A DNA stretch of 37,673 nucleotides from positions 1 to 37,673 of the IMG/VR virus record IMGVR_UViG_3300001450_000100, one strand, 5' to 3'. Under the pieces are notes generated by a model. It was given only the letters and a program-made list of their open reading frames with translations, did no database searches and was not told where the DNA came from. Below, piece after piece: positions 15,815-24,552 of this stretch; position 1 is the stretch's first letter; each line of letters starts with the position of its first letter. The translations under genes and the position numbers were made by a program. This stretch comes from a virus.

Positions 15815-18800
15815 ATGCCTACGCTGCAAGAGGAGTACGACGTTCTCGCCGGAGAGCTTCGGGGATTGAACGTCAGGCTGGATTTGCCGGAAGATGACGG
15901 CATCTCTCAAGCCCAGCCCATCGGCGCGGAGTACGATGCCCTCGCCGGAGAGCTTCGAGGATTGAACGCTAGGCTCGGCCTGCCGGAAAATGACGGCATC
16001 CCGCTGACTTCGTCCGCAAACTCGGAGTACGAGAATCTAGTTCAACAAAACAATGCTCTGGATCAAAGACTCTCCGCTCTCTTTCCGACCTTCGACGAAT
16101 GGAACGCCGAGCAGGATGAACTGGACAAGCGGTCAAACTGGGAAGCGACGAAAACCTTTGGCAGCAATTTCATTACAGGGGCAGGGGCAATGTTGGACGA
16201 GGGCGGCAAAGCCCTCGATGAAATCACTTCGGGAAAGGCCGGCTGGGACTCCCTCGGGGGAATCTGGGAAGTGGGCAAGCGGGATTTTGTTCGATTCGCC
16301 AAGACTATGGGCGGAGCCGCCGAGGATTGGCTTCCGACCACCGAGTCCGAAAGGTCTAGGGAATATCGCCGGGCAAAAGAGAATTTCGATTACTACCAGA
16401 CGGTCAGGCCGCTCATGGTCGATGCAGTCGGAGGCGATGCCAAGAATCTAGTTTCTTTCGGCGCGCAGTTCGTTGACCCGTTTATGGCATTGCCTGTCGC
16501 CGGAGTTGCGGCAAAGGTCGGGGCAGTCGGGCTGAAAAGCGCGAGGCTCGGGCGAGCTGCGGCGGCACTCGACAAAGTCGGGGAAGTTGTGTCGCTCCCC
16601 TCGGAAGCAGTCGCGGCGGCCACTCGCAAGGGGCTGAAAGGAACGGCTTACGTTGCCGGAAAGGCGGCGGGCCTAGTCGGGACGGCCGGAGGAGGAGTCG
16701 CCAAGCTGGCCGGGCTTCCTAGAGAATTGACTACTAAACTTGCAAAAAAAGTCCTCCCCGAAGCGGCATCGGAAGGGGCCGGGGGCGCGCTTTTTGCCAG
16801 TCAAATTCTTGGTGGAGCTTCCGGAATGTTGCCGGGAGCAGCGGAACTGGGAATAGGAGAAATTGCCGGCTTTATCGCCAACAGGACGGGCAAGGGATTG
16901 GAATCAGTCCTTACCACTTTAGCCGCTCCGGGCGCGCAGCAAAGATTCCTGCAAAGACTCGCCCAGACGGCGGAGTCGCCTCGTATGCGTAGGCTGGCTT
17001 TGATAGCCCATCGAAAAGGGCTGACTAAAGCCGGCGACGTTGCATTCAATTCGCTGGTCAACGGGGCTTCCATAGCCAGCATAAACGGGGCGTTGGCCTA
17101 CTTGTCGGGAGAATCAGCCGAAGGCATCGGGCAAGCCGCAGGGGCCGGCATGGTCATGGGCGGAGCGCTACCATTCGGCCAGCCGGGCCAAAAAGCCGGC
17201 AAAGCTCAAAGCAGTCGAGACGCCACTTCGATAAATTATCTCGAAGGCAAGCTGGCTTCCGAGCAGGTAAAAGAGTTTAGAAAGTTAACGCCTGAAGCTC
17301 GCCTTGTCGCCGCAACTGCCGAAGAAGCCGGCATTCCCATACCAAAGTTATTTTTCGTAGACTCTAAAATGTTTCTCGACCTCATGCGGCAGGACGACCC
17401 GAACGCTCGGGAAGCTCAGTCGGCCATGTACGACCCCCAGGACAAGACGATCTACGTCAACCAAGACATCAGCTCGAAATCCTCGTCTCGGGCCGTCATG
17501 CAGATGTTTACCGAGGAGCTGGGCCATCATTTCATTACCGAGGCCATTAAGACCGATCCTATGTTCGGGCATCAGATTCTGGCCGAATATAAAGCTAAGG
17601 AGGGGGAAAAGTCGCACACTTTCATATTTGAGCGCGATCCGGACGGAAATCCTTTGCGGACCATCGAAATCAACGAAAAGGGCAAGAAGCTGGCAGATGC
17701 CTATAGCTCCATCTCGGACGACGTCAACGTAGGGATAGGAAACAATGCGAACCTGCTCGCCCAAGAAATCGGGGCGGCTCAGTTCAGCATTATGATGGAT
17801 GAAAATCCAAACCTCTTTCCGCACTTGGCCCAGCCGATCCGCCATAAGCTCGTAAACGCCTCCCAGAAGATTCTTTCCCTGATGGGGATTACCGACAAGT
17901 TCGGCAACACTTTACCCCTGAACATCGCCTCGAAGCTCAAACGCTCGCCCGCCATCCGCAATCTTTACCGCAATTACCTGAAGCAGCGGGAAATGCACAT
18001 GGCCGGGAAGATCGACCTCGCGGAAAAGGGGCAGAGCATCCCGCTCAAGCGGGGGGAATCGCCCGAAGCCGGAGCCGAACGCCTGTTCGGAGCTACGGGA
18101 CTTTCCCTGAAGGACGCCAAGGCATTCGTCATAAACAACAGGCAAATCAAGCGCGAGTTAACTAAACTCAAGAACCAATACCAAGACGCGCCGGCAGATG
18201 GATGGAGCGTAGTTCGGGGCAGGCTGATCGGCAAAGAACTAACGCCCGACATGCGGGCAATCCTTACTCGGACCAATCCGGACCCGAGGGGCAGCGTAAA
18301 CATCATCATAAACGACGTTCAGGCCGCGATTGCCGATAATAGCGAAGTTAACTTTCTCTTTCGTTCAGGCAAGCCGAGTAAGTATAGCGACAACGAGCTT
18401 AAAGTTAGAGTAGTCGCTCCCGTAGGGCTGGAATTTTCCGGCATGGCGGGGAAGGGGGCGGCTGGGTTGTATATGCAGGGCATGGACATTGCCTACCTCA
18501 AGAACAACGTCGAGGTTTTGGTCCAAGAAGGATTCATCAAAGACCCGGATAAATTTATAGCCGAAGCCCGGCAAGTGGCAAAGAATGCAGTCTCCGACCC
18601 GGAAGGCCGCATCAACCCGGAAGGCAAATTCGAGAACGAACTAATTACCGTTGCCCTCGGAAACAAAGCGTCCGCCGATTTCATCAAAAATCCAAAGCTC
18701 GCCAGACTATTGGAAGAAGGCCGCCTGCAACACTCTTTCCGCCAATACCATATCGGCAGTCTCGCGGGGATAGCTTTGACCGGCAGACCCGGCATCGGAT

Positions 18801-21800
18801 TCGACTGGTACAACGTTAAAAGGAATTACTCGCCGCACGGCAGGAACTTCATGCCCCGCCGAAAACCCAACCAACCCGACGACACGATTCCGCTTCCATT
18901 CGACGAGCTTCCCGGAGACAAGCCCGGCGAAGGCTTCGGGCGAATGATAAACGTCGACCGGACCAAGGCGGAGATGGCTGAGGCCAAGAAACTCGGCGAG
19001 GCTCAGAGCGGCTTTTCTAGTTCGGGGACGGTCCGAGCTAAGAATGCGGATGGGCGGGACAAGCTGTTTATGCCGGCCGCCTACCACGGGACTCCGCACA
19101 CTTTCAAGGCCGAGGAGGGAGCGCCACTGGGCCGATTCAGGTCGGCTCAGATCGGAACGGGCGAGGGCAGGCAAGCATTCGGGCATGGGCTTTACTTTAC
19201 TAGTCGAGCGATGTTGGGAGAACACTATCGGCAGAACTTAACTAAAGACCGTTTTGGCGGCTCTCTCTACAAAGTCGAACTCGCCCCAAAGGAGAATGAA
19301 TATCTGCTTTGGGACACGCCTTTGTCCGATCAGCCAAAAGGGGTACAGGAGAAGCTATTGAAGCTTGGACACGAAATGCATGAGGTGGGGGCTTTCACCC
19401 AAGGAAAAGCTATTCCCTATCGAGATGGGTTTGATTTTCACATGAATGGAGGCCAACTGTATTCCGGGAAGAAATGGAAGGACGGCACGTTCCGCTTCAA
19501 GGGGCTTTCGTCCCTGCTGGGGGGAAAGCCCGAAGCCTCCGCCGCCCTAAAAGCGGTCGGCATTCCCGGCATCAAATACCTCGACGGACAGTCCCGAGGA
19601 AATCATCGAGCGATCCGCGAAGGGAAAGCCACGTTCAACTACGTCCTCTTCGACGAGGCAAATGTGGCCATTACCGACAAGCTGTTTATGCCCGCCGAAA
19701 GCAAGGGCCAGCGAAAGAAAATTCTACTGCGGACGAAGCAAGAAATGAGCGATGCGGTGGACAGTCTCGCAGCCGAGCGTGGGATCAGCCGGAACGATGC
19801 CCTGAACGAACTCCTGAACTCGGCCCTGCTCGACCCAAAGATGTCAGTGGGCAAGCGGTCTGAAGGTGATATCACCTTGGCCTTGACGCCGGAAGAAATC
19901 GCACTGCTCGAAAAAACTGAAATCGGCCCGGAAGAGAGCGCCGATTATAAGGCGGCCATCGCAAAAAGACGGGCGATTTCCGAACGTGAAATAGGCGTTA
20001 AAAATAGACTGTATATGCCCGCCGACCGCGCCCTCGGACTTCCGGACAACATTCGGGACGAGGTATTGCCCGGAATAAAGCAGGACAAATTTAGCCGGGG
20101 GCAGCTTGAAGCGGCCCTATTGAAGTCGGCAGGCTCGAAAGCCTACGCCGAGGAGATCGGCCTCATGGACTGGCTGAAGGACCGCAAGAGCGTGACTAAG
20201 GCAGAGGTGGACCAATTCGTTCGGGAGAACGCTCCGAGGCTGGAGGAGAAGAAGATTTCCGGCAAGGAGGCTGACGTAAGCCTAAGAGAGCAAGACCGAA
20301 CAAGGATCGAGAGCGGGGACGAAGTAATACAAATAGACGCCGAAGGCGATTATTTTACAATAACAGTCGATGAGGATGCGGGAAACGTGCACGTCCAAGG
20401 AGATGGCGGTAAGTTTTTAGAACTTGATGCTCCAATAAATCGACAAACGGAGCAAGACGGCTGGCGGGCAATAGAAAATCATTATAGGGAGAAGCAAGGA
20501 CCGCCCACCAAATTCTCCGAATACCAAGAACCGGGCGGGACGAATTACCGGGAGGTGCTGATCAAGTTGCCGGAGAAATCGGCAAATAATCCGGAAATGC
20601 AAGCTCTCAGGCAAGAGGCTCAATCAATCCTCGAAAAGAGGCAAGCATTTGAGGCCGAGGGGAGGATTGGCGAGAGCAATGCCCTTTCCAACAAGCATAA
20701 CTCAATAAATAGAAGAATCCAATATTTACAGTCGCAGGATAATTTCCGCGATCCCCACTTCAACGAGGACAACGTCCTGCTCCACCTTCGCCTGAACGAC
20801 CGCATCGACGCGAACGGCAAGAAAGTCCTTTTCATCGAGGAACTGCAATCCGATTGGCATCAGAAGGGGCGGAAGGAAGGGTATGACGTGCCGCTTAGTC
20901 CCAAGGAGGAAAAGGCGCTGAAGGATAGGTTGAAGGAAATCCAGAAAGAAAGAGAATTGACATGGAAAACGCCCAATCGACTCAGAGAATTAGAGGCAGA
21001 GCAAACTGCCATTAACGAAAAGTTACTTGTGCCGGGAATCCCAGACGCCCCGTTCAAGAAGAACTGGCCGGCCCTCGGCCTCAAGCGGGCAATCCGCGAA
21101 GCCCTCGAAAACGGCTATGACCGAATCGCATGGTTGGACGGCGAGGGTCAGGCGGCGAGGTATGATTTGAGTCAGCACGTAGATAGTATCGTCTATGTTA
21201 AAAACAAGAACGGGACTTACGACGTCGAAGTAATAGTGGATCGTTCGGTTGAAGTGGGTAAAGACAATCAATCCCCACGGCAACTGGAGGAATTGGTCGG
21301 CAAGGAAGTTGCCCAGAAGATAACTGAAGGGGAGGGGAGTAAACCCGACGACTATAACAAGAGGCAAAGTTATCGGGGCCGACTGGGGGGATGGAAAGAA
21401 CTCTCCGGCCTCGACCTCAAGGTAGGCGGCGAGGGCATGAAGGCATTCTATGACCGCGAACTCGTCTCCATCGCCAACAAGATCTCAAAGAAGATAGGCG
21501 GGGGGAAGGTCAGGCGGGAGAGGGTAACGGGGACAGGCAACGACCGGCCTCGCACTCCCCAGATTGGAGTTTTAGTCACGAAGCAGTTCGGCTCCCACGT
21601 CCTCGACCTCCCGAAGAATCCGCAGGCCGTCGAGAATCTCAGGCTCTACATGCCGGCCCAGAAAGCCCCGTCCGACTCGGGAGTCCCGACCATCCTGAAG
21701 GATGCGAAGGGCAGGGGAGCGCTAGCTCAGCCGAGGGCAATCGAGAGCGGATTTGGAACTGAAAACATAGACGCTCCAAGATTCGTGGATAAAGTGCTGG

Positions 21801-22735
21801 GCGACTTGAAGGTCGACGTCCAGCGTACTAATTTTGAAAAGCCTGAAGTCAATTTAGCTGACCACTACGGCAAGAATGCGTTAATCACTATGACGGATCG
21901 AACGCCGACCGATCATGTGATTTATGGGATTAACGACGTGCAGTTTAAAACGCCGTTGAGATTGGAGGGCGGTCGAGACTATATGTTTGATTCGGCGCAC
22001 TCGCCGGGAGCGGCATGGGCCAACGAACAAGGGGCAATGACCGCGATGCTTAATCGAAGGGGAAAATTAGGCGGAGAGGATATGCTCGTAATACCTATGG
22101 AAATGGCTCCCACGTCAGTAGATTTCCCGACAATGGCTCCAGCTTTACATATAAGGTACGCCCAAGTGGCCATGAAGTCGAAGGATAAGAGGTATGTAAA
22201 CAGTTTAGTAAAGAAGGGGGGGAAGGGCTTTTTAACTAAATCTCAAGATCAAGTCAAAGTCCCAAAGTTTGATATTGATATGGAAAACGTAGAGGCTTTT
22301 TTAAGTAAACTGTCTGGGCCACAAAGAAAAACGATTAACAATGTTTTTGATATGGTAAACCGACCCTCCTCGGCTCAGAAGGGAAAAGGCGTTAGACAGA
22401 TAGACGGGGCTTTGTCGAACTTTGAAATGCGGGCGGCAATTTCCGATCCCGCCATGTTCAATCAAAAAAGTTTGATGCAAACGACAAACGTCGGGCTGAT
22501 GACAGGAGGACAAGCACCTTCCATGCATTCCACTTATAACGCAGCTATGAAGGGAAAAGGGCTTGGCGTTTTAAAAGTCCCCGAAGGTTTTCAACCTAAA
22601 GCCCAAGATTTCCTGCCGGACTTATTTAAGAAGTCGAACAAAGACTATGTCCATCCTAATGACGCTTATACGACAAGGATGGGAGTAAGGACCACTAAGA
22701 TTGATGATGCTCTTCTGAAGCGTTTAGGGCTTTAA
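15815..22735 (+). CDS. Giant polyvalent ejected protein (zincin-like, ART-like, RHH-like and LPD domains), 2306 aa
   Basis: Domain order, rough residues: two 32-residue repeats at 7-62; helical Gly/Ala-rich, membrane-prone region 110-450; zincin-like domain about 510-720, with EELGHH (567-572) where HExxH is expected and a possible third ligand in LAQEIGAAQ; unassigned 730-1010; ART-like domain about 1088-1288 (YHGTPHTF and GHGLYFTSRAMLGEHY); possible ribbon-helix-helix segment about 1295-1335 (LAAERGISRNDALNELL); a conserved large-polyvalent-protein domain about 1560-1940 (LFIEELQSDWHQKG, DAPFKKNWPALGLKRAI); C-terminal domain 1975-2306 (ALITMTDRTP, GRDYMFDSAHSPG). The motif [KR]L[FY]MPA precedes modules. 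Polyvalent proteins are thought to be injected and to act on the host cell. Functions are inferred from the families. Confidence 0.8.
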   Translation: MPTLQEEYDVLAGELRGLNVRLDLPEDDGISQAQPIGAEYDALAGELRGLNARLGLPENDGIPLTSSANSEYENLVQQNNALDQRLSALFPTFDEWNAEQDELDKRSNWEATKTFGSNFITGAGAMLDEGGKALDEITSGKAGWDSLGGIWEVGKRDFVRFAKTMGGAAEDWLPTTESERSREYRRAKENFDYYQTVRPLMVDAVGGDAKNLVSFGAQFVDPFMALPVAGVAAKVGAVGLKSARLGRAAAALDKVGEVVSLPSEAVAAATRKGLKGTAYVAGKAAGLVGTAGGGVAKLAGLPRELTTKLAKKVLPEAASEGAGGALFASQILGGASGMLPGAAELGIGEIAGFIANRTGKGLESVLTTLAAPGAQQRFLQRLAQTAESPRMRRLALIAHRKGLTKAGDVAFNSLVNGASIASINGALAYLSGESAEGIGQAAGAGMVMGGALPFGQPGQKAGKAQSSRDATSINYLEGKLASEQVKEFRKLTPEARLVAATAEEAGIPIPKLFFVDSKMFLDLMRQDDPNAREAQSAMYDPQDKTIYVNQDISSKSSSRAVMQMFTEELGHHFITEAIKTDPMFGHQILAEYKAKEGEKSHTFIFERDPDGNPLRTIEINEKGKKLADAYSSISDDVNVGIGNNANLLAQEIGAAQFSIMMDENPNLFPHLAQPIRHKLVNASQKILSLMGITDKFGNTLPLNIASKLKRSPAIRNLYRNYLKQREMHMAGKIDLAEKGQSIPLKRGESPEAGAERLFGATGLSLKDAKAFVINNRQIKRELTKLKNQYQDAPADGWSVVRGRLIGKELTPDMRAILTRTNPDPRGSVNIIINDVQAAIADNSEVNFLFRSGKPSKYSDNELKVRVVAPVGLEFSGMAGKGAAGLYMQGMDIAYLKNNVEVLVQEGFIKDPDKFIAEARQVAKNAVSDPEGRINPEGKFENELITVALGNKASADFIKNPKLARLLEEGRLQHSFRQYHIGSLAGIALTGRPGIGFDWYNVKRNYSPHGRNFMPRRKPNQPDDTIPLPFDELPGDKPGEGFGRMINVDRTKAEMAEAKKLGEAQSGFSSSGTVRAKNADGRDKLFMPAAYHGTPHTFKAEEGAPLGRFRSAQIGTGEGRQAFGHGLYFTSRAMLGEHYRQNLTKDRFGGSLYKVELAPKENEYLLWDTPLSDQPKGVQEKLLKLGHEMHEVGAFTQGKAIPYRDGFDFHMNGGQLYSGKKWKDGTFRFKGLSSLLGGKPEASAALKAVGIPGIKYLDGQSRGNHRAIREGKATFNYVLFDEANVAITDKLFMPAESKGQRKKILLRTKQEMSDAVDSLAAERGISRNDALNELLNSALLDPKMSVGKRSEGDITLALTPEEIALLEKTEIGPEESADYKAAIAKRRAISEREIGVKNRLYMPADRALGLPDNIRDEVLPGIKQDKFSRGQLEAALLKSAGSKAYAEEIGLMDWLKDRKSVTKAEVDQFVRENAPRLEEKKISGKEADVSLREQDRTRIESGDEVIQIDAEGDYFTITVDEDAGNVHVQGDGGKFLELDAPINRQTEQDGWRAIENHYREKQGPPTKFSEYQEPGGTNYREVLIKLPEKSANNPEMQALRQEAQSILEKRQAFEAEGRIGESNALSNKHNSINRRIQYLQSQDNFRDPHFNEDNVLLHLRLNDRIDANGKKVLFIEELQSDWHQKGRKEGYDVPLSPKEEKALKDRLKEIQKERELTWKTPNRLRELEAEQTAINEKLLVPGIPDAPFKKNWPALGLKRAIREALENGYDRIAWLDGEGQAARYDLSQHVDSIVYVKNKNGTYDVEVIVDRSVEVGKDNQSPRQLEELVGKEVAQKITEGEGSKPDDYNKRQSYRGRLGGWKELSGLDLKVGGEGMKAFYDRELVSIANKISKKIGGGKVRRERVTGTGNDRPRTPQIGVLVTKQFGSHVLDLPKNPQAVENLRLYMPAQKAPSDSGVPTILKDAKGRGALAQPRAIESGFGTENIDAPRFVDKVLGDLKVDVQRTNFEKPEVNLADHYGKNALITMTDRTPTDHVIYGINDVQFKTPLRLEGGRDYMFDSAHSPGAAWANEQGAMTAMLNRRGKLGGEDMLVIPMEMAPTSVDFPTMAPALHIRYAQVAMKSKDKRYVNSLVKKGGKGFLTKSQDQVKVPKFDIDMENVEAFLSKLSGPQRKTINNVFDMVNRPSSAQKGKGVRQIDGALSNFEMRAAISDPAMFNQKSLMQTTNVGLMTGGQAPSMHSTYNAAMKGKGLGVLKVPEGFQPKAQDFLPDLFKKSNKDYVHPNDAYTTRMGVRTTKIDDALLKRLGL
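15833..16000 (+). repeat. Two 96-bp-period tandem repeats at start of giant gene
   Basis: Bases 15833-15904 and 15929-16000 encode near-identical segments EYDxLAGELRGLNxRLxLP followed by ExDGI, period 32 codons. A degenerate third unit (EYENLVQQNNALDQRL) follows. The helical repeat may dock the protein in the virion core. Confidence 0.8.
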
Positions 22736-22925
22736 CTACCGCATCGATTACGATCTGGTCCTCGTCGGCCATTAAACTAAGCAGATCGTTGTAGTCTTTA
22801 GTATTTGGCGTAATGTAACTTTGAGAAGCCAACGTCAGCCACTCGTCGATTTTGGCACTTACGGATTCAGAGTATTCAGGGGAAAACATAGCGAATAGTA
22901 AATCGAAACTCGCATACGAGTTCAA
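22695..22925 (-). CDS. Small minus-strand protein, 76 aa, between modules
   Basis: A minus-strand frame starting at TTG (or the internal ATG 12 codons later) and ending 41 bases inside the 3' end of the giant gene. The protein looks globular and helical (SAKIDEWLTLASQSYITPNT, KDYNDLLSLMADEDQIVIDA), with sensible codon choice, unlike the Arg/Pro-rich frames typical of antisense shadows here. AAGGG is adjacent to the TTG, a poor spacing. No family is recognised. If real, it is the only minus-strand gene outside the region 33720-35002 and would be transcribed against the giant gene from the spacer at 22926-23063. Confidence 0.4.
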   Translation of the reverse strand: MNSYASFDLLFAMFSPEYSESVSAKIDEWLTLASQSYITPNTKDYNDLLSLMADEDQIVIDAVVKALNASEEHHQS

Positions 22926-23099
22926 CCCTTAATCCACCATTGCCCAATCCCGCCGAGCGAATTTCCTCGGCTAAATAGGCCCACGATTAGGCTCTAAATT
23001 CGGTGCTAACTTATGCCTTGGCATTAGCTGGATTACTACAATTGGTTTGAGAAAAAATAAAGTTTGAGTTTTATCCTGCCATACCCATTCTCGCCAAAC
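22926..23099. other. Leader region between structural and replication modules
   Basis: 174 bases without a gene. It contains a 6-bp hairpin GCCGAG/CTCGGC around CGAATTTC (about 22953-22972), a short dyad ATGCC-TT-GGCAT (23013-23024) and a TACAAT hexamer just before an A-rich run. It probably holds the promoter of the replication operon; no -35 with proper spacing was found, so no promoter is called. Confidence 0.35.
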
Positions 23100-23288
23100 A
23101 TGACCAAAACTAGACGAAAGTCGAACTCCCTACTAATTACAAGAGCCGAGACAATGGCTCTTTTGCAATGTGGCGAGCGAACTCTTACTCGCTGGGCGAC
23201 GAAGTTAAACTTTGCCCGCCTCGGGCGAAATTACGTCCGGGCCGACGTCGAAAAAAAGATTGCCGCCCTCGTCGAGGAGGCGGCGTGA
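23100..23288 (+). CDS. Helix-turn-helix DNA-binding protein, 62 aa
   Basis: From ATG 23100 the protein is MTKTRRKSNS followed by a winged HTH-like core (LLITRAETMALLQCGERTLTRW, residues 11-32; then LGRNYVRADVEKKIAAL). The pattern Arg-x-Glu-x-Met-x-Leu-Leu with TLTRW resembles AlpA/excisionase-type MerR-like HTHs. As first gene of the replication operon it may be an early regulator. A TTG 12 codons upstream (23064) is possible but the basic ATG start is more natural. No integrase is present, so it is unlikely to be a true excisionase. The stop overlaps the RuvC-like gene start (GTGA). Confidence 0.65.
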   Translation: MTKTRRKSNSLLITRAETMALLQCGERTLTRWATKLNFARLGRNYVRADVEKKIAALVEEAA

Positions 23289-23740
23289 GGATTACCCTCG
23301 CCAGCGATCCCGGCAAGTCCGGAGGCTACGCCGTGGCATTCGGCAGCCTCGACAAGGTAGAGCTTTACCCTTGGTCGGAGGAGGATGAGTTCCTCGCCTA
23401 CCTAGACGAGCTGGTCAACTACGAGGACTCGAAGGGAATCGAGGCAGTCGTCGAGCTTGTCCCGCCGTTCGTCGGGAAGGCGATTCCCGGCAGTGCCGCC
23501 TTCAAGCTCGGCTATAACTACGGCTTTATCTGCGGAAGCATTCGAGCCAATCGGATTCCTCTTATACTTAGTCGTCCGCAGGATTGGCAAAAAGGACTGC
23601 CCGGCCTTCAAGGGCTTTCCGGCAATCCTCGGAAGAAGAAGCTCCGCGATCATGCCGTCCGACTCTTCCCGAGCCTGAAGGGCGTAACGCTGAAAACCTG
23701 CGACGCTTTATTGATACTGAATCATCATCTCTCTCATTAA
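23285..23740 (+). CDS. RuvC-like Holliday junction resolvase, 151 aa
   Basis: Starts at GTG in GTGA overlap. The RNase-H-fold signature is clear: Asp8 in DPGKSGGYAV (strand 1), Glu57 in EAVVELVPPF (strand 4 position), and Asp140 in LKTCDALLI near the end, preceded by LRDHAVRLFP. These are the acidic metal-binding residues of RuvC. It would cut four-way junctions during replication and recombination, so that branched concatemers can be packaged. Length 151 is close to RuvC (about 170). Neighbouring SSB-like and nuclease genes support a recombination role. Confidence 0.8.
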   Translation: MRITLASDPGKSGGYAVAFGSLDKVELYPWSEEDEFLAYLDELVNYEDSKGIEAVVELVPPFVGKAIPGSAAFKLGYNYGFICGSIRANRIPLILSRPQDWQKGLPGLQGLSGNPRKKKLRDHAVRLFPSLKGVTLKTCDALLILNHHLSH

Positions 23741-23764
23741 CTAACTAAAACTAAACATAAAAAA

Positions 23765-24382
23765 ATGGCTATATTATCACAAATAACTTCCTCAGACGGC
23801 CCGATTACCGGATGGCCGGTTGAAGGACTCGCCCCACAAGGGCAACACGTCGTCGTCTGCTTGGACGTCAAAGATACGCTGAATCACCAGCGTCCGACCT
23901 ACGAAAACCCGGAAGTCCTCGAAACAATCGATCTGACCCGATTTCTTTTCGGATTGCCTGACGGCACTATGATCCAGACGGGCGAGATGAAGATTTCGGC
24001 CCATGAGAAAAGCCGGCTAATCGGATTCCTGACTGGCTGGCTTGCCGGCCCTCCGATCATGGACGGCACTTGGGACTACTGCTCGCTAAAAGGCACTGGG
24101 GCGATGATTACTGTCGTCCACAAGGTCAGCCAGAAGGGCAGAACCTACGCCGACATCGCCAGCGTTAGCCCTGTCATGGACCAGCTCGCCGGGCAAGTGC
24201 CGCAATTGACGAGCTTCCAGATTCCCGTATCGGCGGAAGTGGCTCCTGCCTCCCAGCCTGTTCAGCAGGTTCAGCAGGCCGCTCCCGTTCAGCAGGTTCA
24301 GCCTGCCCCGCAGGTCCAGCCGCAAGTTCAGACCCAGCAGACGGCTCCCGGCTTCACGCAGGTCCAGCAGCCTCCGTTCTGA
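23765..24382 (+). CDS. Putative single-stranded DNA-binding / recombination protein, 205 aa
   Basis: Residues 1-150 are a beta-rich, OB-like domain (QHVVVCLDVKD, GEMKISAHEKSRLIGFLTGW, GAMITVVHKVSQKGRTYADI). Residues 155-205 are a disordered tail made of Val-Gln-Gln-Pro repeats and ending QQPPF. A flexible Gln/Pro tail ending in a Pro-Phe tip is typical of SSB proteins, which recruit partners through the tip, although the usual acidic residues before it are missing. Family memory supports an SSB-like or RecT-partner phage protein. It is preceded by an A-rich gap of 24 bases and ends in TGATG with the next gene. Confidence 0.6.
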   Translation: MAILSQITSSDGPITGWPVEGLAPQGQHVVVCLDVKDTLNHQRPTYENPEVLETIDLTRFLFGLPDGTMIQTGEMKISAHEKSRLIGFLTGWLAGPPIMDGTWDYCSLKGTGAMITVVHKVSQKGRTYADIASVSPVMDQLAGQVPQLTSFQIPVSAEVAPASQPVQQVQQAAPVQQVQPAPQVQPQVQTQQTAPGFTQVQQPPF

Positions 24383-24552
24383 TGCCGAGAAAGAATCCTA
24401 GACCTAAACCCACGCGAGGCGCGTTCGGCTCGAAAAGCCGGGAGAAGCGCAAGGCGGACGCCAAGGCCGAGGAGGAGGAGTTTCTTGCGGATCGCGAGAA
24501 AGCCCTCGCCCGGCTGAACGTCGCGAACCTGAAAGGAAAAACTCATGCGTAA
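24382..24552 (+). CDS. Small charged helical protein, 56 aa
   Basis: 56 residues, starting in TGATG overlap with the SSB-like gene. The N-terminus is basic (PRKNPRPKPTRGAFGSKSRE), the middle alternates Lys/Ala/Glu (KRKADAKAEEEEFLADREKA) and the C-terminus is helical. It resembles small nucleic-acid-binding phage proteins of unknown role. No ribosome-binding site is obvious, which suggests translational coupling to the SSB-like gene. Family not recognised. Confidence 0.55.
   Translation: MPRKNPRPKPTRGAFGSKSREKRKADAKAEEEEFLADREKALARLNVANLKGKTHA

Noticed and set aside
23100-23288. Excisionase of a temperate phage
   Set aside because: There is no integrase, attachment site or repressor, so an early regulatory HTH is preferred.
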